13,746 nt of DNA from assembly GCA_021741085.1 (NCBI GenBank), contig JAIOYM010000026.1:1-13746 (forward strand). The letters run 5' to 3'. The DNA is from Rickettsiaceae bacterium (GTDB taxonomy: Bacteria; Pseudomonadota; Alphaproteobacteria; Rickettsiales; Rickettsiaceae). The stretch's first letter is position 1; each line of letters starts with the position of its first letter. Below, in pieces: positions 1 through 5,683 of the stretch. Both the position numbers and the translations under genes were made by a program. The notes beneath the pieces are model-generated. The model was given only the letters and a program-made list of their open reading frames with translations, did no database searches and was not told the DNA's origin.

Positions 1-20
1 AATTGCAACAAGCACATCAT
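1..20 (-). CDS. Start of an unidentified gene running off the left edge
   Basis: The minus strand carries the best Shine-Dalgarno site I noticed in the window: TAAGGAGG (about 26-33) five bases before ATG at 20-18, with a second in-frame ATG immediately after. Only six codons lie inside the window (M-M-C-L-L-Q), so the product cannot be named. A perfect TATAAT lies about 43 bp upstream on the same strand. The plus strand also has short open frames across this edge, for example one ending with TAA at 49-51, so a plus-strand gene end is a weaker alternative. The call rests on the ribosome binding site alone. Confidence 0.4.
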
Positions 21-62
21 AATCCCCTCCTTATTAAGGCTAATCCACAATAAAAAAATTCT

Positions 63-68
63 ATTATA
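63..68 (-). promoter_or_regulatory. Candidate -10 box for the left-edge minus-strand gene
   Basis: Read on the minus strand this is a perfect TATAAT, about 43 bp before the ATG at 20. No convincing -35 box lies 16-18 bp upstream (the region reads AAAAGT). TATAAT occurs often by chance in DNA this AT-rich, so this is suggestive only. Confidence 0.3.
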
Positions 69-204
69 ATTATCTTTTTATTTTAACTTTTGTATTCTTT
101 GGCAATTTTAACTATTTCGAGTGATTTTGTTGCACTTCACTTTTGAATTTTCACTAGCCATTAATTTTTGGAAGCTATGCAAACTCAAACTCTTAATTTT
201 ATTA

Positions 205-233
205 TTGACTTGTTATCATTAAGTTTAATTAAA
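205..233 (+). promoter_or_regulatory. Candidate promoter of the ankyrin gene
   Basis: TTGACT (205-210), one base from the -35 consensus, is followed after 17 bp by ATTAAA (228-233), or after 18 bp by TTAAAT. The last part lies in a TTTAATTAAA palindrome (224-233). The predicted transcript would have a leader of only about 10-15 bases. No Shine-Dalgarno site is visible before the ATG at 253. Apart from this and the left-edge gene start, I see nothing coding in 21-252. Confidence 0.3.
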
Positions 234-252
234 TAATTAATAAGTATATTTT

Positions 253-1278
253 ATGTTTTCATGGCCTAAAAACAGTTTGGATACACATTGCAGCATACAT
301 TGCTTCAAAAAAGCTGAGGAAGATATTGCAAAAGGAAGCATAGTAAAGCTTAGCCAATCTATAGCGCTGGTACCAAATTTGATAAATAAAAAAAATGAAG
401 CCGGCCTTACTCTTTTGCATACTGCAATAATGTTTGGACAAGTAGAAATAGCAAAATTGTTGATAGATAAAGGCGCTAATATAGATTTGGTTACTACTAA
501 TGACAACTCTTCTCTGCATTTTGCTGTACTTTTTGGACAAGTAGAAATAGCAAAATTGTTGATAGATAAAGGCGCTAACGTTAATCTACTTGGTAATGCT
601 GGCAAAACTCCTTTGCATTTTGCTGTTGAGTTCAAGAGAGAAAAAATAGTTGAATTATTGATAGATAAAGGTGTTGACTTTAATATAACGGATAATGCTG
701 GCAACACTGCTTCGGAAATAGCTAAGAAAAATGGATTCTATGAAACACTTTTTAGTCAAGGAAAAATTAAATCACTAACCAAAGATGTTGAAGAAGGAAG
801 AATAGAAAAGCTTAGCAAATATATAGCACTGCTACCAAATTTAATAAATGAAACGAATGAAGACGGCTTCACTCTTTTACATACTGCAATAATTTTTGGA
901 CAAGTAGAAATAGCAAAATGGTTGATAAATAATGGCGCTAATATAAATTTGGTTACTACTAATGGCAACTCTTCTTTGCATGGTGCTGTACTTTTTGGAC
1001 AAGAAGAAATAGTAAAATTGTTGATAGCTAAAGCCTCTAAAGTTAATCTAGCGGATAATACTGGCAAAACTGCTTTGCATTTTGCTATGGAGTTCAAGAG
1101 AAAAGAAATAGCAAAATGTTTGATCCATAAAGGCGCTGACGTTAATCTAGCAAATAATGCTGGCAAAACTCCTTTGGAAATAGCTAAGGGAAATGGATTC
1201 GAAGAAACACTTGAATTTAATGAATTAAATTTGAGTGAATCAAATTTTGAATTAAATTTGAATGGAGAAAATGATTAA
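253..1278 (+). CDS. Ankyrin-repeat protein with a duplicated repeat block
   Basis: A 341-residue protein made almost entirely of ankyrin repeats, which bind protein partners. In intracellular bacteria such proteins are often secreted host-interaction effectors, but nothing here proves secretion: there is no signal peptide and no transmembrane segment. Full repeats with G-x-T/S-x-L-H, LLIDKGA and N-hinge features lie at about residues 50-82, 83-115 and 116-148, then a shorter cap with the SEIAKKNGF core (149-166). The same series recurs at 204-236, 237-269, 270-302 and 303-320. Each block is preceded by a helical segment (residues about 28-50 and 182-204). The tail (321-341) is acidic and Asn-rich and contains an ELNL duplication. 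The ATG at 253 is the first in frame; no ribosome binding site is visible. It converges with the NTPase gene, 34 bp away. Host target unknown. Confidence 0.9.
   Translation: MFSWPKNSLDTHCSIHCFKKAEEDIAKGSIVKLSQSIALVPNLINKKNEAGLTLLHTAIMFGQVEIAKLLIDKGANIDLVTTNDNSSLHFAVLFGQVEIAKLLIDKGANVNLLGNAGKTPLHFAVEFKREKIVELLIDKGVDFNITDNAGNTASEIAKKNGFYETLFSQGKIKSLTKDVEEGRIEKLSKYIALLPNLINETNEDGFTLLHTAIIFGQVEIAKWLINNGANINLVTTNGNSSLHGAVLFGQEEIVKLLIAKASKVNLADNTGKTALHFAMEFKRKEIAKCLIHKGADVNLANNAGKTPLEIAKGNGFEETLEFNELNLSESNFELNLNGEND
334..1212 (+). repeat. 462-bp intragenic duplication plus nested 99-bp repeats in the ankyrin gene
   Basis: Residues 28-166 (334-750) recur as residues 182-320 (796-1212) at an exact offset of 462 bp (154 codons). 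By hand alignment 96 of 139 residues are identical, with no gap. Nested inside, the 33-residue ankyrin unit repeats every 99 bp. The segments 433-479 and 532-578 are identical over 47 bp, so part of the array was homogenised recently. The repeats are coding and in phase; they are not a CRISPR array. Confidence 0.9.
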
Positions 1279-1312
1279 CAATAAGTTACACTATAAAAAA
1301 TTATACACGCAT

Positions 1313-1888
1313 TTAGTTTTCGACACCTACAATTGTAACAACAAATCTGCAACGTTCTTCAATAGATTGCTTGGGCACAAGTACAATTTCAAAGCCAAAT
1401 GAGTTATACACATCAAGATGAATCTGTTCGAAAATTAAAGCATCTTCGTAGCTAATTTTGCGGACATCCGTATTTTCAATAAAGCCTAGATTTTCAAAGA
1501 AAAATACTCTGTTTTGATAAATCCCTGCGTCTAAACAACGATCAATTTCATCTAACAAAATAGGCGCTGGTTTAAAATCACTACCCAGCCAATGAGATAA
1601 ATAACGACTTAGTGCATAAGCACAAAATGGTGATCTGTCGTAGAACTGCAGATCTCCTGTGGAATTCATCTGCCGCTCTTTTTGCATGTAAATAATCTTA
1701 TCAATAAAATCATTACTTTCCCATGGCTGTTCTATTCCCTTAGCTTGCTCTTGGCTAATTACATCCGTTGCGGCTTCATGAATGACAGCATGTCCTAATT
1801 TTTCTAACTCTTTGATAACGGTGGTTTTTCCACTGCCTGGAGTGCCAGTGAAAATGAAGCGTCTTGTGTCAACACATTTTTTGTCCAT
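1313..1888 (-). CDS. AAA_28/NadR-like P-loop NTPase
   Basis: A 191-residue P-loop nucleotide-binding protein resembling the AAA_28 (NadR/kinase-like) family; no substrate is known for this member. The Walker A motif GTPGSGKT lies at residues 15-22, an HEAATDV segment at 37-43 (typical position of a catalytic acidic residue), a FYDRSP motif with D84 and R85 in the Walker B/lid position, and a basic lid region near R143. There is no membrane segment. It lies 59 bp downstream of the HEPN gene on the same strand, so the two could share a transcript, but no functional link is shown. GC is visibly higher than in the housekeeping genes: 24/60 and 28/60 in two 60-base samples against 16/60 in a thrS sample. 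This suggests horizontal acquisition. The ATG at 1888 has no clear ribosome binding site. Confidence 0.75.
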   Translation of the reverse strand: MDKKCVDTRRFIFTGTPGSGKTTVIKELEKLGHAVIHEAATDVISQEQAKGIEQPWESNDFIDKIIYMQKERQMNSTGDLQFYDRSPFCAYALSRYLSHWLGSDFKPAPILLDEIDRCLDAGIYQNRVFFFENLGFIENTDVRKISYEDALIFEQIHLDVYNSFGFEIVLVPKQSIEERCRFVVTIVGVEN

Positions 1889-1947
1889 TAGGCACTAAAG
1901 GATCAATGTTTATTAAACAGGTTATATGGTAAAAATTCAAACTTTAT

Positions 1948-2337
1948 TCATTCTATATGCGCAGCTAATTTATCTTTTAGTTCGATAAATAATGGTACGT
2001 AATTTTTAATTCTTTGAAAAATATTATCACCCAGAATTTCATCATATGTATGGGAAGTCATGTTGCGGTCTTTTAACATTTGCAACCACAATAATTCATC
2101 TTCAATAAACCCAGAAGCAAATGCTTCCTTTATAACATCTTTAGGATAATTTAATTCCAGACCTTTTTGCAGAAAAAATTCTTTTAAAAATTTCCAACAA
2201 AGCTCAAAAGTGAACTCAAATCTCTGTATAGTAGCGTCTATATTGGATCTATCAGCTCTTGGTTCTTCCAAATAAATCATATTCAGCGAAGATAGAGTTC
2301 GACTGAATTTTTCAAATTTCAACGTGATTTTTTGCAT
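1948..2337 (-). CDS. HEPN-domain protein, HI0074 family (HepT-like toxin of an MNT/HEPN pair)
   Basis: A 129-residue all-helical protein matching the nucleotidyltransferase substrate-binding family (HI0074-like, a HEPN group). The diagnostic core RFEFTFELCWKFLKEFF is at residues 39-55, and the motif RNMTSHTY is at 91-98. That is an intact RX4HXY: R91 and H96 are the presumed RNase residues and Y98 is equivalent to the tyrosine that an MntA partner AMPylates in characterised HepT/MntA toxin-antitoxin systems. The length is normal for the family. AAGGG lies 10 bases before the ATG at 2337, and the stop is TGA. The start lies inside the 3' end of the nucleotidyltransferase gene (26-bp overlap, different frame), the usual pairing. 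Toxic activity is inferred from the motif; some HI0074 proteins are described only as partner subunits. Confidence 0.85.
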   Translation of the reverse strand: MQKITLKFEKFSRTLSSLNMIYLEEPRADRSNIDATIQRFEFTFELCWKFLKEFFLQKGLELNYPKDVIKEAFASGFIEDELLWLQMLKDRNMTSHTYDEILGDNIFQRIKNYVPLFIELKDKLAAHIE

Positions 2338-2614
2338 ATATTAAGATCCCTTCTCTAGAGATATTTTGTTTTAGTGAAGAATTTTGCTTTAACTCATCGA
2401 ATCTTACGCAATCTATTTTGAGTAAAGTATCAGCTTCCTCTATTATATCTAAGATCTTTAACCAATCACTATCTGTAGCATTAGGACAATTAATTGCTAT
2501 ATCTATATCAGCTCTAGCGGAATTATCTCATCTAGCTCGTGAGCCAAATAAAATTATTCCATCTATACAATCAAGCTGGATTAAATTAGCAATAAATTCG
2601 TAATTTTCTAGCAT
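2312..2614 (-). pseudogene. Nucleotidyltransferase (HI0073/MntA-like antitoxin) with in-frame TGA
   Basis: Reading from ATG 2614 to TGA 2312 gives 100 codons of a minimal nucleotidyltransferase with one internal stop. It starts MLENYEFIANLIQLDCIDG, continues IILFGSRAR, then TGA at 2530-2528 (codon 29), then DNSARADIDIAI and so on to the normal end. The motif GSX10DXD is complete apart from the stop, which stands where relatives have Gly; one base change (GGA to TGA) would explain it. No frameshift is seen and length is normal, so the loss looks recent, or the TGA is a sequencing error or is read through. Recoding of TGA as Trp is unlikely because hepT, udg and ubiE end in TGA and Trp is TGG. 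It lies 102 bp after infC and overlaps the HEPN gene by 26 bp. No ribosome binding site is evident. Confidence 0.8.
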
Positions 2615-2716
2615 TTTATTTTGTAATATATATATTTATAGAGAAGAATTACACTATTTATATATCTGTAAAATAAAAGAATGTTATAGAGGTAATTAAA
2701 AATCAATCAATCCCTG

Positions 2717-3250
2717 CTACTCCTTTATAGGTATAGATTTTGCAGCCGAAAGTAAAGTTAGCATAGTATTACCTTCAAATTTAGGTGGTGTATCAATTTT
2801 TGCAAGCTCTTCAACTGAGTTTAAAATTTTGTTCATCATTTCTTTTCCAATAACGCTATGAACTATCTCTCTACCCCTAAAAGTAATGCTAACTTTAACC
2901 TTATTGCCCTCTTCTAAGAAACTTTTTATTTGTTTGATTTTTATATCAAGATCTCCGCTACTAATAGCTGGTCTTAATTTTATTTCCTTTAATACTACAA
3001 CTTTGTGTTTCTTTTTAACTTCATGTGCTTTCTTTTTAAGCTCATATTTATATTTACCAAAATCTAAAATCTTACAGACCGGAGGGTTAGCTTGAGGTGA
3101 TATTTCTACAAGATCTAGGCCTGCCTGCTGCGCTGCTTTAATAGCTTCAAACAAAGAAACGACGCCTATCATATTAGAATTTTGATCTATTAGTCTAACT
3201 TCTTTTGAGTTAATTTTGTTATTGATTCTGGGTAAATTGTTAAATCGCAC
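2717..3250 (-). CDS. infC: Translation initiation factor IF-3
   Basis: IF-3 binds the 30S subunit, prevents early 50S joining and checks the start codon and initiator tRNA. The 177-residue length is normal. The N-domain (about 1-75) holds the family signature region (residues 44-70: GLDLVEISPQANPPVCKILD, then FGKYKYE). A Lys-rich linker follows (72-83), then the C-domain (about 86-171) with KEIKLRP and the FRGRE loop at 124-128. The chosen start is GTG at 3250, directly preceded in frame by ATA and then a TAG, so initiation can only be at GTG or that ATA. It follows thrS by 29 bp, the widespread thrS-infC pair. The rpmI-rplT genes that follow infC in many bacteria are absent; an MNT/HEPN pair stands there instead. 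The stop is TAG. Confidence 0.97.
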   Translation of the reverse strand: MRFNNLPRINNKINSKEVRLIDQNSNMIGVVSLFEAIKAAQQAGLDLVEISPQANPPVCKILDFGKYKYELKKKAHEVKKKHKVVVLKEIKLRPAISSGDLDIKIKQIKSFLEEGNKVKVSITFRGREIVHSVIGKEMMNKILNSVEELAKIDTPPKFEGNTMLTLLSAAKSIPIKE

Positions 3251-3266
3251 TATCTATAAAATCCTT
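3248..3266 (-). promoter_or_regulatory. infC: infC ribosome binding site and non-ATG start
   Basis: AAGGA (3266-3262) lies 8 bases before ATA (3253-3251) and 11 bases before GTG (3250-3248); an in-frame TAG at 3256-3254 excludes any earlier start. IF-3 genes commonly use rare start codons (AUU, AUC, AUA) as a target of IF-3 autoregulation. The better spacing to ATA leaves open that AUA rather than GUG is used. Confidence 0.5.
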
Positions 3267-3279
3267 ATTTTAAATTTGA

Positions 3280-5190
3280 TTATAATTTACTATTAGCATA
3301 AATATAATTCACTAATTCTTCAAGTGTTATCATTTGTTTTTCTTCCGAGCCTAATTTTGAAAGTGGAAAAATTTCTGTTTCCATTTCTTGTTTACCAATT
3401 ACTATACGTAAAGGTATTTTTTTATTCACTGAAGCTTTAATTTTATGACCTACTCTCTCAGATGAATCATCTAACTCCGCTCTAATATTCTTTTCCTTAA
3501 GTTTATTATATAATATATTAGCATATTCGTTGAATTTTTCGCTAATAGTAATGATAGATAACTGAACAGGAGCCAACCACAAAGGAAATTTACCCGCATA
3601 TTCTTCTATCAAAATACCAGTAAATCTTTCGATTGTTCCAAATATAGCTCTATGCAGCATTATAGGTCTACACTTTTTGCCATTTTGATCTATATATGAA
3701 GCATCAAGACGCTCTGGCAATACTAAGTCTACTTGAAAAGTACCGCATTGCCAATCTCTTCCCACTGCATCTTGCAAAACAAATTCCAATTTAGGTCCAT
3801 AAAAAGCACCTTCGCCTGGGTTTAAAATATATTCAATCCCTGAAGCTATAGAAGCTGCCTTTAATGCATCCTCTGCCTTAGTCCAAGTTTCGTCACTACC
3901 AGCTCTAACTTTTGGTCTATCAGAAAATTTAATTTTGATCTTAGTAAAACCAAAATCTTCGTAAACTTCTTTTAGTAATTTACAAAAAGCTATAGTTTCT
4001 TGCGTTACCTGATCTTCTGTACAAAAGATATGACCATCATCCTGTGTGAAAGCACGAACTCTAAGCAGTCCATGCAAAGCTCCGGAAGCTTCATATCTAT
4101 GGCAACAACCAAATTCAGACATTCTTATGGGTAAATCCCTGTAACTTTTTATTCCTTGCTTGAAAATTTGTACATGGCATGGGCAACTCATTGGTTTAAT
4201 AGCAAAAGTTTTATCATCGGCATCCAAGGAAAACATATTTTCACTAAATTTTTCCCAATGCCCTGAAGCTTCCCAAAAAGACTTATCCAATAAAATTGGT
4301 GTTTTTACTTCTTGATAACCTACCTTTGCAAGCTTGTTTCTTATATATTGTTCCAATGTCAAAAATAACTGCCAACCTTTGGGGTGCCAAAAAACCATCC
4401 CCTGCCCTTCCTCTTGTATATGAAAAAGTTCTAGTTCTTTACCTATTTTCCTATGGTCGCGTTTTTGCGACTCTTCAAGCATATAAAGATATTGATCTAA
4501 AGCCTCTTTGGTTAACCAGGCTGTTCCGTAAATACGTTGCAACATTTGATTATTGCTATCACCACGCCAATAAGCACCAGCTACTTTCAATAGTTTGAAA
4601 TATTTTATATATCCTGTTGATCTAGCGTGTGGGCCTCTACATAAATCAACGAATTCTCCTTGAGAATATAAGCTAATTTCTTGATCTTCGGCTAAATCAG
4701 AGATAATTTCTGCCTTATAATGCTCGCCCTGCTTTTTGAAAAACTCTATAGCATCAGCTCTACTGGCAATTTTCTTTTTAAATTGATTGTTTTTAGCGGC
4801 AATTTCATGCATCTTTGCTTCTATTTTTTCCAAGTCATTATCGGAAAAATTTGTTTCAGTAGCAAAATCATAATAAAAGCCATTATCTATAACGGGGCCA
4901 ATAGTAATTTGTACTTTAGGATAAAGCTCCTTAACAGCCTCTGCAAGAATATGGGCTGCATCATGCCTTAAAATCTCTAAACCCTCTTGGCTGTCAGTAA
5001 AAACAGGTTCCACTACAACATCTTGCTGTATACTAGTGTGCAAATCAATTATTTTTCCATCAACCTTAAAAGCCAAAATATCACTCTGCTGATTTTTTGG
5101 AAAATGTTCTATTAATTCTGCAAAAGTTTTACCAAAAGAAACAGCGACTTTATCTGAATTTGGCAAGGTAACATTAAGTTGATCGTGCAT
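3280..5190 (-). CDS. thrS: Threonyl-tRNA synthetase
   Basis: Class II synthetase charging tRNA-Thr in the cytoplasm; 636 residues, full length. Domains in order: TGS (1-62); second additional/editing domain (about 70-225) with HDAAH (H76, H80) and CRGPH (C184, H188), so Ser-tRNA proofreading looks intact; catalytic core (about 245-535) with zinc ligands C336 (MSCPCH), H387 (DDGHIFC) and H513 (MLHRAIFG), motif 2 around MSEFGCCHRYEASGALHG (357-374) and motif 3 LHRAIFGTIERF (512-523); anticodon-binding domain (about 540-636). The start at ATG 5190 has only a weak AAAG upstream. It is first of the thrS-infC pair and divergent from bolA. I found no T-box, and no clear tRNA-like operator was identified by eye. 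Confidence 0.98.
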   Translation of the reverse strand: MHDQLNVTLPNSDKVAVSFGKTFAELIEHFPKNQQSDILAFKVDGKIIDLHTSIQQDVVVEPVFTDSQEGLEILRHDAAHILAEAVKELYPKVQITIGPVIDNGFYYDFATETNFSDNDLEKIEAKMHEIAAKNNQFKKKIASRADAIEFFKKQGEHYKAEIISDLAEDQEISLYSQGEFVDLCRGPHARSTGYIKYFKLLKVAGAYWRGDSNNQMLQRIYGTAWLTKEALDQYLYMLEESQKRDHRKIGKELELFHIQEEGQGMVFWHPKGWQLFLTLEQYIRNKLAKVGYQEVKTPILLDKSFWEASGHWEKFSENMFSLDADDKTFAIKPMSCPCHVQIFKQGIKSYRDLPIRMSEFGCCHRYEASGALHGLLRVRAFTQDDGHIFCTEDQVTQETIAFCKLLKEVYEDFGFTKIKIKFSDRPKVRAGSDETWTKAEDALKAASIASGIEYILNPGEGAFYGPKLEFVLQDAVGRDWQCGTFQVDLVLPERLDASYIDQNGKKCRPIMLHRAIFGTIERFTGILIEEYAGKFPLWLAPVQLSIITISEKFNEYANILYNKLKEKNIRAELDDSSERVGHKIKASVNKKIPLRIVIGKQEMETEIFPLSKLGSEEKQMITLEELVNYIYANSKL

Positions 5191-5235
5191 CTTTAATTTT
5201 CTTATATTTGTAAATATGTTTTTGATCGGCTTTAA

Positions 5236-5241
5236 AGTATA
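5236..5241 (-). promoter_or_regulatory. Candidate -10 box of thrS
   Basis: TATACT on the minus strand, about 45 bp before the thrS ATG, in the 146-bp thrS/bolA divergent region. No good -35 box is visible. A 6-bp inverted repeat (AACCAT 5249-5254, ATGGTT 5265-5270) lies just upstream of it in the minus direction. Confidence 0.3.
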
Positions 5242-5297
5242 AAACCGTAACCATCAGCATTATTATGGTTGATTTTGAATAGTCTTGCAAGTAAGAT

Positions 5298-5320
5298 TTA
5301 ATCAAATAAATTTTGATTAA
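5298..5320. promoter_or_regulatory. 9-bp perfect inverted repeat upstream of bolA (possible operator)
   Basis: TTAATCAAA (5298-5306) and TTTGATTAA (5312-5320) are perfect inverted arms around TAAAT, ending 16 bp before the bolA ATG in the thrS/bolA divergent region. There is no T-run, so it does not look like a terminator. The position suits an operator or an mRNA hairpin near the bolA start. In DNA this AT-rich, chance is possible. Confidence 0.35.
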
Positions 5321-5336
5321 CTAGAACTGCTAAGAT

Positions 5337-5588
5337 ATGTCCATAATTAATGTTATGAAAGAAAAATTACTTACTCTAGAGCCGTCGCAGCTAGAAGTAG
5401 TAGATATGAGTAAGCAACACCAAGAGCACCTAGATTGGCCCTCGGAAGTAACTCACGTGCACATTAATATTATTTCTAAATTCTTTAAAGATATGAAATA
5501 TATCGAAATGCACAAAAAGATTTACGATATATTAAAAGAAGAAATTCCTCAAATACACGCAATTTCTATCAACGCAAAGGTTGAATAG
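5337..5588 (+). CDS. bolA: BolA/IbaG-family protein
   Basis: An 83-residue BolA-family protein. These proteins pair with monothiol glutaredoxins through a shared [2Fe-2S] cluster and act in iron-sulphur and stress homeostasis. The family core is clear at residues 44-80: FFKDMKYIEMHKKIYDILKE followed by EIPQIHAISINA, with the conserved helix His at H59 and the C-terminal His H74 in the cluster-ligand position. Length is normal for the short BolA group. The ATG at 5337 has only AAG upstream; an internal ATG (residue 7) is a possible start because the N-terminus is the least conserved part. No glutaredoxin gene is in the window. It diverges from thrS and lies 90 bp upstream of leuS, same strand; a perfect TATAAT before leuS suggests leuS can be transcribed separately. 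Confidence 0.85.
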   Translation: MSIINVMKEKLLTLEPSQLEVVDMSKQHQEHLDWPSEVTHVHINIISKFFKDMKYIEMHKKIYDILKEEIPQIHAISINAKVE

Positions 5589-5599
5589 AACATCTATTC
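5583..5599 (+). terminator. Short hairpin over the bolA stop codon
   Basis: GAATAGA (5583-5589) and TCTATTC (5593-5599) form a perfect 7-bp stem with a 3-base loop, overlapping the bolA TAG. It is poor in GC and is not followed by a T-run, so it is at most a weak terminator or an mRNA 3'-end structure. Confidence 0.25.
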
Positions 5600-5616
5600 T
5601 CTCAAGGCTCTTTCTT

Positions 5617-5622
5617 TATAAT
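5617..5622 (+). promoter_or_regulatory. Candidate -10 box of leuS
   Basis: Perfect TATAAT in the 90-bp bolA-leuS gap, predicting a leuS leader of roughly 50 bases. The matching -35 region (about 5594-5599) overlaps the bolA-end hairpin and does not match TTGACA. Confidence 0.4.
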
Positions 5623-5639
5623 CAACATATGCTATAAGG

Positions 5640-5683
5640 ACATAAAAAAATTTAATATGGAACATAAAAAAATTTAATATGGA
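5640..5683 (+). repeat. Exact 22-bp tandem duplication across the leuS start
   Basis: Bases 5640-5661 and 5662-5683 are identical 22-base units, each containing an ATGGA start. AAGGA (5636-5640) overlaps the first base of the array. Because 22 is not a multiple of three, the copy cannot extend LeuRS in frame; it makes an extra start codon instead. Identity of the copies indicates a recent slippage event. Confidence 0.9.
5657..5677 (+). CDS. Six-residue upstream mini-ORF of leuS (MEHKKI)
   Basis: The duplicated ATG (5657) reads M-E-H-K-K-I then TAA (5675-5677), one base before the leuS ATG at 5679. It mimics the leuS N-terminus (MEHKNI). Ribosomes starting here would terminate next to the true start and could reinitiate, or would lower LeuRS output. 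It has no Leu codons, so classical leucine attenuation is not expected. Translation is unproven; AAGGA is 16 bases away. Confidence 0.4.
   Translation: MEHKKI

Noticed and set aside
4..134. Possible insertion-sequence end: TGCAACAA at 4-11 inverted as TTGTTGCA at 127-134
   Set aside because: The arms are only 8 bp, no transposase fragment or target duplication is visible, and such matches are expected by chance.
433..578. CRISPR-like regular repeats
   Set aside because: The 99-bp period is 33 codons, in phase with ankyrin units and continuous coding; there are no unique spacers.
237..1166. Long minus-strand frames across the ankyrin gene
   Set aside because: They mirror the plus-strand repeats and look like the antisense of low-complexity ankyrin codons; the plus frame has clear domain structure.
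2528..2530. TGA recoded as Trp (alternative genetic code)
   Set aside because: hepT, udg and ubiE use TGA as their stop at family-typical ends, Trp in leuS, xth and others is TGG, and the family has Gly here, not Trp.
2418..2603. Plus-strand 61-codon ORF opposite the MNT gene
   Set aside because: It is the antisense of the MNT coding frame, which has recognisable motifs; the plus frame has none.
5191..5336. T-box or tRNA-like leader upstream of thrS
   Set aside because: No T-box core or antiterminator is visible; only a short 6-bp hairpin and a dyad nearer bolA.
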